Below, one piece after another: positions 1 to 6,068 of a stretch of DNA of 6,068 nt. Below the pieces are notes generated by a model. It did not search any database. It was not told the origin of the DNA and saw only the letters and a list, made by a program, of their open reading frames with translations. The stretch's first letter is position 1; every line of letters begins with the position of its first letter. Made by a program: the position numbers and the translations under genes. The stretch comes from Acidimicrobiaceae bacterium (GTDB lineage Bacteria; Actinomycetota; Acidimicrobiia; Acidimicrobiales; UBA8592): NCBI GenBank assembly GCA_002715405.1, contig PAZD01000030.1, positions 79,023 to 85,090 of the forward strand. Reading direction: 5' to 3'.

Positions 1-1039
1 CCACACCAGCCACTCCAAGAATTTGTTGGGCAAGGTCTCCCTCAAGCCTTCGATTTTGTGCGACATATAGTTTCACAATGGACGGGTGGATTGGGGGGAC
101 TTCACCCCTTCTCGCTGCTGAAGATATTCTTTCGCTCATAAGCTTTAAAAGCTTATTTCTCGTATACAGAATAGAGAATTTTTGCCTCAAAACAGGATCA
201 TTGACCTTGCCTGAGTTACGGACAAGTTCAAGTAACTGCTGCGGGTTATCTCCGCTTGCGCCTCCAATCATGGCCGATTCGTTGCTCATAACAACTCGAG
301 CTGGCCCCCACCCCTTATCAATGTCCCCGAGAACGTTCGTAACATGGCATTTCGCTCCATCAAGAAAAACCTCAGCGAAATGGCCGGCTCCATTTGCTTG
401 AATGAGGGGGCGAACTTCCACTCCACTTTGCTTCATATCAAGCAGAAGGAAAGTTATTCCATCATGTTTGTGAGCTTCGGGGTTTGTCCGGACGAGCAAA
501 ATCCCCATATCTGCATACATTGCAGCTGAGTTCCAAACTTTTTGTCCATGGATTATAAATACCTCGCCATCAAGCTCGGCGTGGGCGGCTAGACCCGCAA
601 GGTCACTGCCAGCACCTGGTTCACTAAATAACTGACACCAACTGGTTTCGCCATTGATCAGTGAAGGGATATGTTTTTCTTTCTGCCCTTCAGTCCCATG
701 TTTAATAAGAGCAGGCAGGACCATTGAGATAATTGAATGGAAGAATCCTGTATGCACCTGGTAGCCAATTGATTCTTCTCTGAATACCTTTTGCATCCAT
801 GGCTCTCCCCCATGTCCGCCATACTTCGTTGGAACGGTTATACCGGCGTATCCAGCATCGTATAATTTTTTCTGTCGTTGCTGGCAATCAAAGTGATGCT
901 GATTCTCCTTTTCCGGATTGGGCATCCAATGAAGGGTTGTAAACGGCTTCCTCTCTTCAATAGGGTCAACATTCTCTGCGAGCCATTTTCTAGCTTTATT
1001 CCGGTATAGATCTTCGTAGCTTTTAATTTCTGAAGTCAT
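1..1039 (-). CDS. Acyl-CoA dehydrogenase (FadE type), C-terminus cut by window edge
   Basis: The minus strand is open from an ATG at 1039 to the left edge, giving 346 residues (MTSEIKSYEDLYRNKARKWL...). It should be an FAD-dependent enzyme that makes an alpha,beta double bond in an acyl-CoA, passing electrons to ETF. The N-terminal helical domain (about 1-130) includes a GITVPTKYGGHGGEPW segment at 66-81. The middle beta domain carries the flavin/substrate signature CQLFSEPGAGSDLA at 135-148, then GQKVWNSAA (165-173) and LLVRTNPEAHKHDGITFLL (181-199). The C-terminal helical domain begins around 245 (NESAMIGG, then DPVLRQKF at 281-288). The last part of that domain, where one class of these enzymes has its catalytic glutamate, lies outside, so chain-length class and activity cannot be judged. 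An in-frame TAG upstream and no other ATG support this start; no clear Shine-Dalgarno is seen. It is divergent from the peptidase operon. The overall style resembles actinobacterial FadE proteins. Substrate unknown. Confidence 0.95.
   Translation of the reverse strand, partial: MTSEIKSYEDLYRNKARKWLAENVDPIEERKPFTTLHWMPNPEKENQHHFDCQQRQKKLYDAGYAGITVPTKYGGHGGEPWMQKVFREESIGYQVHTGFFHSIISMVLPALIKHGTEGQKEKHIPSLINGETSWCQLFSEPGAGSDLAGLAAHAELDGEVFIIHGQKVWNSAAMYADMGILLVRTNPEAHKHDGITFLLLDMKQSGVEVRPLIQANGAGHFAEVFLDGAKCHVTNVLGDIDKGWGPARVVMSNESAMIGGASGDNPQQLLELVRNSGKVNDPVLRQKFSILYTRNKLLKLMSERISSAARRGEVPPIHPSIVKLYVAQNRRLEGDLAQQILGVAGV
138..156. repeat. Near-perfect 19-base palindrome inside the acyl-CoA dehydrogenase gene
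   Basis: ATAAGCTTT (138-146) and AAAGCTTAT (148-156) are exact reverse complements around a single A. On the coding strand it encodes the KLLKL stretch (about residues 296-300), so the symmetry may just come from repeated Lys-Leu codons. No function is claimed. Confidence 0.3.
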
Positions 1040-1108
1040 TACTGGGATTCTATGGTGAAGAACAGATATCTAGCGAATATCGTGGAAGAAGGATAAAGAA
1101 AGTTTCAG
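1040..1108. promoter_or_regulatory. Divergent intergenic region with a small inverted repeat
   Basis: This 69-base gap separates the start codons of the divergent acyl-CoA dehydrogenase and S9B peptidase genes, so it (or the adjoining coding ends) must hold promoters for both directions. In its middle is the 8-base palindrome AGATATCT (1064-1071), and GATAT at 1065-1069 is repeated inverted as ATATC at 1077-1081. This could be an operator or simply AT-rich promoter sequence. A purine run GAAGAAGG (1085-1092) lies 16 bases ahead of the peptidase start, which is long for a ribosome site; AGAAAG (1097-1102) is closer but weak. I could not pick convincing -35/-10 boxes in either direction. That the region regulates transcription is inference from gene layout. 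Confidence 0.45.
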
Positions 1109-3202
1109 ATGGAGACCTTCCCACAACAACACGCTAGAACACGAAGATTCACGGTTGGATCACCGCGATCATTCGTTATTGCACCGATCACACACAGTAT
1201 TAGTTATTTGCAATCTTCTTCAAGGAGTGATCCCTCTAACAAACTTTGGATTCATGATCCCGAATCGCAAACTTCAACGGTTCTCGCTGATCCCGATCAT
1301 CTGAAAGTTCTCGGGGAACAATATGAGATATCTGAAGAAGAGCGGACGCGAAGAGAACGCGTCCGAGAAGTTGGATCTGGAATTGTTGCTTTCAGCTGTA
1401 GTGCCGAATCTTCCATTATCACCTTTACGTCGGAAGGCACACTATACACCGTCAACGCAGAATCGAAAGAAATCAACGACTTTGTGACCACAGGCAGCGT
1501 GTTTGATCCGCGAATCAACCCAAATGGTGATCTCATTTCTTATGTATCGGATGGGGATTTACGATATGTCGATTCCTCTGGAAATGACCTTCTAGTAGCA
1601 GGAAGTGAGGACCCGAACATAACATATGGTGTTGCAGATTTCATTGCAGCAGAGGAGATGGGGCGACGAAGGGGTCACTGGTGGTCGCCGCATGGAGATC
1701 GACTTCTCGTGACGGAGGTAGACAATTCCAGCGTTCTTACTTGGCATATTCTGAGGTCACCTAATCCAGAATCATCTCTAAAGTCGTTACGGTATCCAAA
1801 AGCAGGAACCAACAATCCGAAAGTCAGATTAGGGGTGTACACGCTAGAAGGAGCTGTTCTTCCGATTGATTGGAGCCAGTCAGATTTCTGGGAATATCTT
1901 GTAAATATCCAGTGGACTGAAGAATCATCAATCTACGTAACAGTTCAAACTAGAAATCAAAAATCCATGGGAATCTTAAGAGTGGATTCTAATACTGGGT
2001 CAGTCGAAGAAATATACCGATGGAGCGATGAGTACTGGGTAGAGATCATTACTGGAGCTCCGAAAATTGTTAGGGAGAAGATCATTACCGTTGAGGATCG
2101 GGGTAATGCAAGATCGCTGGTGATAGATAATCAGCCAATATCAGGTGATGACCTCCAAGTACGATCTCTAGTCCACTGCAATGAAGAAGGTGTACTTGCT
2201 GCAGTCAGTACAAGCCCATTGGAGCAACACATTGTGCACTTTGATTTCGAAGGGAAAAGAACCGCCTTTACTGAAGACTCTGGAGTCCACGATGCTGCCT
2301 CTAATGGAGTAATCACTGTGATCCAATCCCGAAATATGGATGTTCATGGAGTCAAAACAACAATCTTTGAAGGGGATTCCCCTATTTCGGAAATTCAAGA
2401 TCTATCAGAAAAACCAATCATCTCTCTCAACGTAAACTTCCATCGACTGGGCGAGAACAAACTTGAATCTGTGGTTCTATTCCCTCAAAACCATGACGGC
2501 AGTATGCCGATTCCGATTCTTCTTGATCCTTACGGAGGCCCACATGCGCAACGAGTGCGTTGTGCACAGGGCCTATTTGGAGTTTCCCAATGGTTTGCGG
2601 ATCAAGGTTTCGCTGTAATTGTCAGCGATGGTCGGGGAACACCGGGTCGTTCACCCTCATTTGAAAGAGAAGTGTATGGAGATCTCGCAACTCCTGCCTT
2701 AGAAGATCAGATTGCCGCACTATCTGCAGCAGCGGAGATCTATGAATGCCTTGATCTTGATCGAGTGGGAATCCGCGGCTGGTCGTTCGGCGGCTATCTT
2801 GCTGCCCTAGCAGTACTAAGAAGATCAGATATATTCCATGCTGCTGTGGCAGGAGCTCCAGTGACTGACTGGGAGCTCTATGACACTCATTACACTGAGC
2901 GTTATCTTGGGCATCCGCTAGATAACCCTGAGAATTACAACAACACAAATCTATCTACTGAGGTACACAATTTAGAGAGTCCCTTACTCCTAATTCATGG
3001 CTTAGCTGACGATAACGTTGTTGCAGCGCATACGTTTCAGCTTTCCCAAGCTCTTTTAGAGGCTGGAAAACCCCATGAAGTACTTCCACTTTCTGGTGTT
3101 ACCCATATGACTCCGCAGGAAACTGTCGCTGAAAATATTTTACGAATACAGTTAAGGTTTCTACAGAAATCACTTGGAATCGAAGACGAGGGGAACAAAT
3201 GA
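1109..3202 (+). CDS. Dipeptidyl peptidase IV-like serine peptidase, family S9B
   Basis: The 697-residue protein has the two-part architecture and usual length of bacterial DPP IV-like enzymes, which cleave dipeptides (often Xaa-Pro) from peptide N-termini. Residues 1 to about 460 form the propeller-type N-terminal domain. They include AAEEMGRRRGHWWSP, whose Glu182-Glu183 pair matches the amino-terminus-binding glutamates of DPP IV, and LRYPKAGTNNPKVRLGVY shortly after. The alpha/beta hydrolase domain follows, with DPYGGPHAQRV, SDGRGTPGRSPSFERE and the nucleophile motif GWSFGGY (Ser559). It continues with IHGLADDNV (Asp634; Asn636 aligned with a substrate-contacting Asn) and SGVTHMTP (His666), so the catalytic triad is complete. 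The start at ATG 1109 is fixed by an in-frame TAA 15 bases upstream, and family-like sequence (TRRFTVGSPRSF) begins at about residue 11. There is no signal peptide or membrane segment, so a cytoplasmic peptidase is expected. It is the first gene of a three-gene ATGA-coupled set. Exact specificity is not established by sequence. Confidence 0.95.
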   Translation: METFPQQHARTRRFTVGSPRSFVIAPITHSISYLQSSSRSDPSNKLWIHDPESQTSTVLADPDHLKVLGEQYEISEEERTRRERVREVGSGIVAFSCSAESSIITFTSEGTLYTVNAESKEINDFVTTGSVFDPRINPNGDLISYVSDGDLRYVDSSGNDLLVAGSEDPNITYGVADFIAAEEMGRRRGHWWSPHGDRLLVTEVDNSSVLTWHILRSPNPESSLKSLRYPKAGTNNPKVRLGVYTLEGAVLPIDWSQSDFWEYLVNIQWTEESSIYVTVQTRNQKSMGILRVDSNTGSVEEIYRWSDEYWVEIITGAPKIVREKIITVEDRGNARSLVIDNQPISGDDLQVRSLVHCNEEGVLAAVSTSPLEQHIVHFDFEGKRTAFTEDSGVHDAASNGVITVIQSRNMDVHGVKTTIFEGDSPISEIQDLSEKPIISLNVNFHRLGENKLESVVLFPQNHDGSMPIPILLDPYGGPHAQRVRCAQGLFGVSQWFADQGFAVIVSDGRGTPGRSPSFEREVYGDLATPALEDQIAALSAAAEIYECLDLDRVGIRGWSFGGYLAALAVLRRSDIFHAAVAGAPVTDWELYDTHYTERYLGHPLDNPENYNNTNLSTEVHNLESPLLLIHGLADDNVVAAHTFQLSQALLEAGKPHEVLPLSGVTHMTPQETVAENILRIQLRFLQKSLGIEDEGNK
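3188..3193 (+). promoter_or_regulatory. Ribosome binding site for the Mct-like gene
   Basis: GAGGGG lies within the last codons of the peptidase gene, five bases ahead of the ATG at 3199. It is the best Shine-Dalgarno match in the window. It supports the start that overlaps the upstream stop (ATGA), and implies independent plus coupled initiation on one mRNA. Confidence 0.75.
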
Positions 3203-4410
3203 CTGGACCATTGGACGGCATGAGAGTCGTTGAGGGTTCCGCTTTCGTCGCTGCGCCTTCCGGTGGAATGACGTTAGCGCAACTTGGCGCTGAGGTAATC
3301 AGATTTGACCCTATTGGTGGTGGCTTGGACTATAGAAGATGGCCATTAACCGAAGATGGATCATCGCTTTACTGGGCTGGACTTAATAAAGGAAAGAAAT
3401 CGATTCAGGTTAATTTCAGGTCTAAGGAAGGGCAAGAGCTTCTCAAGGAACTAATCGGTGCTCCGGATGAGGATTCCGGGTATTTCCTTACCAACTTCCC
3501 CACCAAGGGCTGGCTATCTTATGAGAGCCTTAGCGCAACTCGCGAAGATCTGATCATGTTGAACGTCGTTGGAAATCATGATGGAACAACCGCACTTGAT
3601 TACACCGTAAATTCGGCTATAGGCTACCCCTCCGTGACAGGACCGGAGGGACATACCGGCGTTATCAATCACGTTCTACCGGCGTGGGATATCGTATGTG
3701 GGCAGACAGCAGCAATGGGTCTTCTCGCCGCCGGTCGTCACAGAGATCGAACAGGAGAAGGGCAATTCATCAAACTAGCCCTAAGTGACGTAGCACTTTC
3801 TGCTGTCGCTGCCCTTGGACATATCGCAGAGGCGCAAATTCTTGACTCTGAACGTGAACGTATCGGGAATGAACTCTACGGAGCTCTCGGGCGGGACTAC
3901 ACAACAGCTGACGGGAAAAAAGTAATCGCTGTTGCGATAACCAAAAAACAATGGCGCTCCTTATGTTCTGCATGTGAAATGGCAGAGGCTATGGAACAAC
4001 TCGCAACTCAAACAGGGCTTAATTTATCAGAGAATGAAGGCGACCGATTCAAAGCGCGTAAGCAAATACACCCTTATATCGAAGAATGGTGCAGTACTCG
4101 GAATTTTGATGAGATCCAAAAAATTTGGGATGACCTTGGTGTGTGTTGGGGGCCTTATCAAACGTTCAAAGAACTCGTACACCATGATAAGAGAGCTTCG
4201 GAATCAAACCCTATGTTTACAAAAATTGAGCAATCCGGTATCGGAGAATACCTAGTACCTAGCAGCCCCCTTGAATTTCAGGGCATCGGCCGGATGAATC
4301 CAGCACCAGCACCACGTTTGGGAGAACACACCGATCAAATACTTGAGGACATACTTGGATTGACTAGTGCTGAAATAGGCAGGTTAAAGGAATCCCAAAT
4401 AATCCAATGA
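3199..4410 (+). CDS. mct: 2-methylfumaryl-CoA isomerase / mesaconyl-CoA C1-C4 CoA transferase-like (CaiB/BaiF family)
   Basis: This 403-residue family III CoA transferase resembles, as I recall it, Chloroflexus Mct, which moves CoA within the same molecule from the C1 to the C4 carboxyl of mesaconate in the 3-hydroxypropionate bi-cycle. Diagnostic stretches are VVEGSAFVAAPSGGMTLAQL (10-29), the following VIRFDPIGGGLDYRRWP, WAGLNKGKKSI (59-69) and TNFPTKGWLSYESL. These are joined by VINHVLPAWDIV, whose Asp164 sits where the family's catalytic aspartate is expected, then LLAAGRHRDRTGEGQ, NELYGALGRDY and the C-terminal APRLGEHTDQIL. The match runs the full length, unlike generic formyl- or carnitine-CoA transferases. 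The start overlaps the peptidase stop (ATGA) and has a good ribosome site; the end overlaps the PhyH start the same way. The usual bi-cycle partners (mch, meh, mcl) are absent from the window, so it may act on mesaconyl-CoA or a related branched dicarboxylate in another route. Family confidence is very high, exact substrate moderate. Confidence 0.87.
   Translation: MTGPLDGMRVVEGSAFVAAPSGGMTLAQLGAEVIRFDPIGGGLDYRRWPLTEDGSSLYWAGLNKGKKSIQVNFRSKEGQELLKELIGAPDEDSGYFLTNFPTKGWLSYESLSATREDLIMLNVVGNHDGTTALDYTVNSAIGYPSVTGPEGHTGVINHVLPAWDIVCGQTAAMGLLAAGRHRDRTGEGQFIKLALSDVALSAVAALGHIAEAQILDSERERIGNELYGALGRDYTTADGKKVIAVAITKKQWRSLCSACEMAEAMEQLATQTGLNLSENEGDRFKARKQIHPYIEEWCSTRNFDEIQKIWDDLGVCWGPYQTFKELVHHDKRASESNPMFTKIEQSGIGEYLVPSSPLEFQGIGRMNPAPAPRLGEHTDQILEDILGLTSAEIGRLKESQIIQ
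4386..4392 (+). promoter_or_regulatory. Possible ribosome binding site for the PhyH gene
   Basis: AAAGGAA sits 14 bases ahead of the ATG at 4407, inside the end of the Mct-like gene. The spacing is longer than ideal, so translation may depend mainly on ribosomes terminating at the overlapping TGA (coupling). Confidence 0.35.
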
Positions 4411-5255
4411 CTAATTTTGATGTGCATTTAGATGACTCGTCTATAAAAGATTTCTGGCGTGATGGTTTTGTTGTTCTCCACGATGTAATTAACCCAAATC
4501 TTGTCCTATCTATGGAAGAGCCAATTAAGAGAGCCGTTGCCGACAGCAGCACAGACCTTTCTGAGTTAGGGTCTATTATCGCCCCGACTAGTACCCTTTC
4601 CGATCCGAATGTTCCTTCATCAGAGTGTTCCGGCCGATTCGTCGCTGGAACCGATCATTGGATCAATGATAGAGATTTTGCGGATTTCGCATGTAAATCT
4701 GTGATCCCTCAGATTGTCGCACAAATCCTTCAGAGCGACTCTGTGTGGCTTTATGAAGATTCTGTTCTGGTCAAGGAACCGAAAACGGCAGAGGAAACAG
4801 TATTCCATCAGGATCTTTCTTATTTCCATGTGTCTGGTGAACAGATCTGTACCGTGTGGGTCCCATTGGATTTTTCTTCTCCCGATACCGGAGCTATCCG
4901 TTTCGTCAGAGGATCCCACAAGGATTTAACCTCATATAGGCCGAACTGGTTCGTCTCAGACGAGCCTCTACCGAATACTGAAGGAGAGCGAGTTCCCCAG
5001 ATACCTTCTAAAGCTGTTGCTGCCCCGACTTTGTCTCCTGGCGACCTGACTATCCATCATGCTCGTACCCTTCACGGGGCTTCTGCGAACCGCTCCACAG
5101 ATCAGTCACGGAGAGCAATATCGATTCGGTACTGTGGAGATGACGCTCGCTACCATATTCGCGAGGGAGCTCCATTAAAACCCCATCATGAAACGGTTTC
5201 AAATGGGGATATTCTCACACATGAACATTGCCCAAAGGTATGGCCGCGAACCTAA
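4407..5255 (+). CDS. Phytanoyl-CoA dioxygenase (PhyH) family Fe(II)/2-oxoglutarate oxygenase
   Basis: The 282-residue protein should hydroxylate an unactivated carbon, often next to a carboxylate or CoA ester, using O2, Fe(II) and 2-oxoglutarate. The opening DFWRDGFVVLHDVI (15-28) is the family's usual first helix and strand. The iron site is visible: H134-Q-D136 in the VFHQDLSYFH stretch, and His223 in ARTLHGASANRS. Arg235, twelve residues on, fits the 2-oxoglutarate carboxylate-binding arginine. Other family marks are VWVPLDFSSPDTGAIRFVRGSHK (150-172) and GDLTIHH just before the distal histidine. Length is normal and all core residues are present, so it looks active. Members act on phytanoyl-CoA, small acids, amino acids and secondary metabolites, so the substrate cannot be named. 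It is the last gene of the operon, ATGA-coupled to the Mct-like gene, which makes an acid or CoA ester processed by that enzyme a plausible substrate (inference). Its TAA overlaps the stop of the convergent gene. Confidence 0.93.
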   Translation: MTNFDVHLDDSSIKDFWRDGFVVLHDVINPNLVLSMEEPIKRAVADSSTDLSELGSIIAPTSTLSDPNVPSSECSGRFVAGTDHWINDRDFADFACKSVIPQIVAQILQSDSVWLYEDSVLVKEPKTAEETVFHQDLSYFHVSGEQICTVWVPLDFSSPDTGAIRFVRGSHKDLTSYRPNWFVSDEPLPNTEGERVPQIPSKAVAAPTLSPGDLTIHHARTLHGASANRSTDQSRRAISIRYCGDDARYHIREGAPLKPHHETVSNGDILTHEHCPKVWPRT

Positions 5256-6068
5256 CTATTGATAAGCGAACGAACTTCTCCCAATAAACTGATGGTCTCA
5301 ATCGCCTCTTTTTGAGGGATTGCCATACACCGACATGTGACTTCAGTAAAGCCAAGGTCTTTGTAAGGCCGCAATTGCTCTGCCGCTTGTTCAGGGTTGC
5401 CAACAATGACGGCATCTCGTTGCATACCCCTATAGCCTTCTTCGATGAGTTGGTCACCAAGTTCTTCTGCCCTGTTTCTATCTTTGAGGACTATCACATC
5501 TTTGCGAATAATTGGCCTAGGTTTCTTATTGAGGTCTGCACAAGCCTCAAGGTAGAACTCTAATAACTCTCGGGCTTTCGAAGCATCTAAAAATGGGGCC
5601 GCATACCATGCATCACCCAAGCGGGCTGCTCGGCGAATTCCTTCCTTACTGGTGCTTGCTCCAATCCACCATTCGATATTCTGCATTGGGACAGGGTTAA
5701 CCTGCAGACCAGAATCACCTTTTGCAAAAAGCGACTTGATTATTGCGATCTTTTCCTCCAAGTCGGCGCCTCTGGTTTTCACAGAAGCACCCATGGCCTT
5801 GAAAGTTTCTTCACCATCACCAACACCGGTCTGGACTACAAACGTTGCTTTCGTTAGCGCCGCCAAAGTCCCAACCTGCTCTGCCACCAAAACTGGATTC
5901 CAAAGAGGAAGAAGGAATAAGCAACCCACAGGACCAGCCTGCCATTCCGCTAACAACCGGCCGAGCATGGGGATATTCTGGAAGTAGTTGATTGGAGTTA
6001 AATGATGATCACCAAGTGAAAGTAAATCTAGTCCCACTTGATTAGCTTCTCTGGCACGCTCAATAATT
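5252..6068 (-). CDS. Luciferase-like (LLM class) flavin/F420-dependent oxidoreductase, N-terminus outside window
   Basis: The frame is open at the right edge and ends at TAG (5254-5252), giving the C-terminal 271 residues. It belongs to the bacterial-luciferase-like TIM-barrel family, whose members use FMNH2 or F420 in monooxygenase or dehydrogenase reactions. In visible-residue numbering, IIERAREANQVGLDLLSLGDHH (1-22) is the strand-1/2 region and LPLWNPVLVAEQVGTLAAL (53-71) is the strand-3 region. After these come GVGDGEETFKAMG (81-93), WWIGASTSKEGIRRAARLGDAWY (133-155) and a C-terminal VGNPEQAAEQLRPYKDLGF (222-240). The GTG at 6037 is an internal valine: family-like sequence continues upstream of it to the edge, so the true start is beyond 6068. 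The S-x-GR segment common before the GVG loop reads LTKATF here. Whether the cofactor is F420 or FMN, and what the substrate is, cannot be told. It converges on the PhyH gene. Confidence 0.9.
   Translation of the reverse strand, partial: IIERAREANQVGLDLLSLGDHHLTPINYFQNIPMLGRLLAEWQAGPVGCLFLLPLWNPVLVAEQVGTLAALTKATFVVQTGVGDGEETFKAMGASVKTRGADLEEKIAIIKSLFAKGDSGLQVNPVPMQNIEWWIGASTSKEGIRRAARLGDAWYAAPFLDASKARELLEFYLEACADLNKKPRPIIRKDVIVLKDRNRAEELGDQLIEEGYRGMQRDAVIVGNPEQAAEQLRPYKDLGFTEVTCRCMAIPQKEAIETISLLGEVRSLINS
5299..5322. repeat. Stem-loop near the 3' ends of the convergent genes
   Basis: CAATC-G-CCTC (5299-5308) can pair with GAGG-GATTG (5314-5322) around a TTTTT loop, a nine-pair stem with one bulged G. 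It lies inside the last codons of the luciferase-like gene and starts 44 bases after the PhyH stop. No T-run follows it on either strand, so it is not a standard intrinsic terminator. It might slow polymerase or protect the 3' end of the operon mRNA, or be chance from coding sequence. Confidence 0.3.

Noticed and set aside
78..401. Plus-strand reading frame of 107 codons
   Set aside because: It is antisense to the acyl-CoA dehydrogenase; low-complexity residue use and no motif.
702..887. Short minus-strand reading frame of 61 codons
   Set aside because: It lies in another frame of the acyl-CoA dehydrogenase gene, whose continuous protein shows family motifs; the short product has no recognisable character.
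1040..1108. Specific -35/-10 promoter boxes
   Set aside because: Several weak TA-rich hexamers exist, but none has a convincing partner at correct spacing in either direction.
2622..2948. Minus-strand reading frame of 108 codons
   Set aside because: It is antisense to the catalytic domain of the S9B peptidase, which has a full triad in the sense frame.
3974..4255. Plus-strand reading frame of 93 codons
   Set aside because: It is out of frame inside the Mct-like gene; the protein looks like a frameshifted copy with no domain.
5299..5322. Intrinsic (rho-independent) terminator
   Set aside because: The stem is present but no T-run follows it on either strand and its GC content is modest, so it is kept only as a stem-loop.
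5652..5987. Plus-strand reading frame of 111 codons
   Set aside because: It is antisense to the luciferase-like gene, which has clear family motifs.
6035..6037. GTG as start codon of the luciferase-like gene
   Set aside because: The frame stays open upstream with family-like residues (ERAREANQ before VGLDLL), so this is an internal valine and the real start is outside the window.

Overview
The window reads as a compact, gene-dense stretch of a free-living bacterial chromosome. Base composition is slightly AT-rich by eye. I see no mobile element, CRISPR array, tRNA or rRNA. Five protein genes fill almost all of it; the only real intergenic gap is 69 bases (1040-1108). The gene mix is an acyl-CoA dehydrogenase, a CaiB/BaiF CoA transferase, a PhyH dioxygenase, a luciferase-like flavin/F420 oxidoreductase and an S9B peptidase. 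It resembles the accessory catabolic content of marine Chloroflexota (SAR202-like) or of aquatic Actinobacteria. That placement is inference from gene content, not from a marker gene.

Layout: a FadE-type acyl-CoA dehydrogenase runs leftwards off the left edge (minus strand, 1-1039, C-terminus missing). After the 69-base divergent gap, three plus-strand genes follow head to tail, each overlapping the next by ATGA. They are a dipeptidyl-peptidase-IV-like S9B serine peptidase (1109-3202), a close relative of 2-methylfumaryl-CoA isomerase / mesaconyl-CoA C1-C4 CoA transferase, Mct (3199-4410), and a phytanoyl-CoA dioxygenase (PhyH) family Fe(II)/2-oxoglutarate oxygenase (4407-5255). The PhyH stop codon overlaps by four bases the stop codon of a convergent luciferase-like oxidoreductase (minus strand, 5252-6068, N-terminus outside the window).

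How they may work together: Mct is the most specific call. In the 3-hydroxypropionate bi-cycle it moves CoA within mesaconyl-CoA from C1 to C4. The partner genes mch, meh and mcl are not visible here. Instead Mct is coupled to a PhyH oxygenase and flanked by an acyl-CoA dehydrogenase and a flavin/F420-type oxidoreductase. A reasonable hypothesis is an oxidative route for a branched C5 or similar dicarboxylic acyl-CoA, or for a larger organic acid feeding into it. The peptidase has no obvious biochemical link to that route, so its place as first gene of the operon is unexplained. The most interesting item for follow-up is this S9B-Mct-PhyH cassette.
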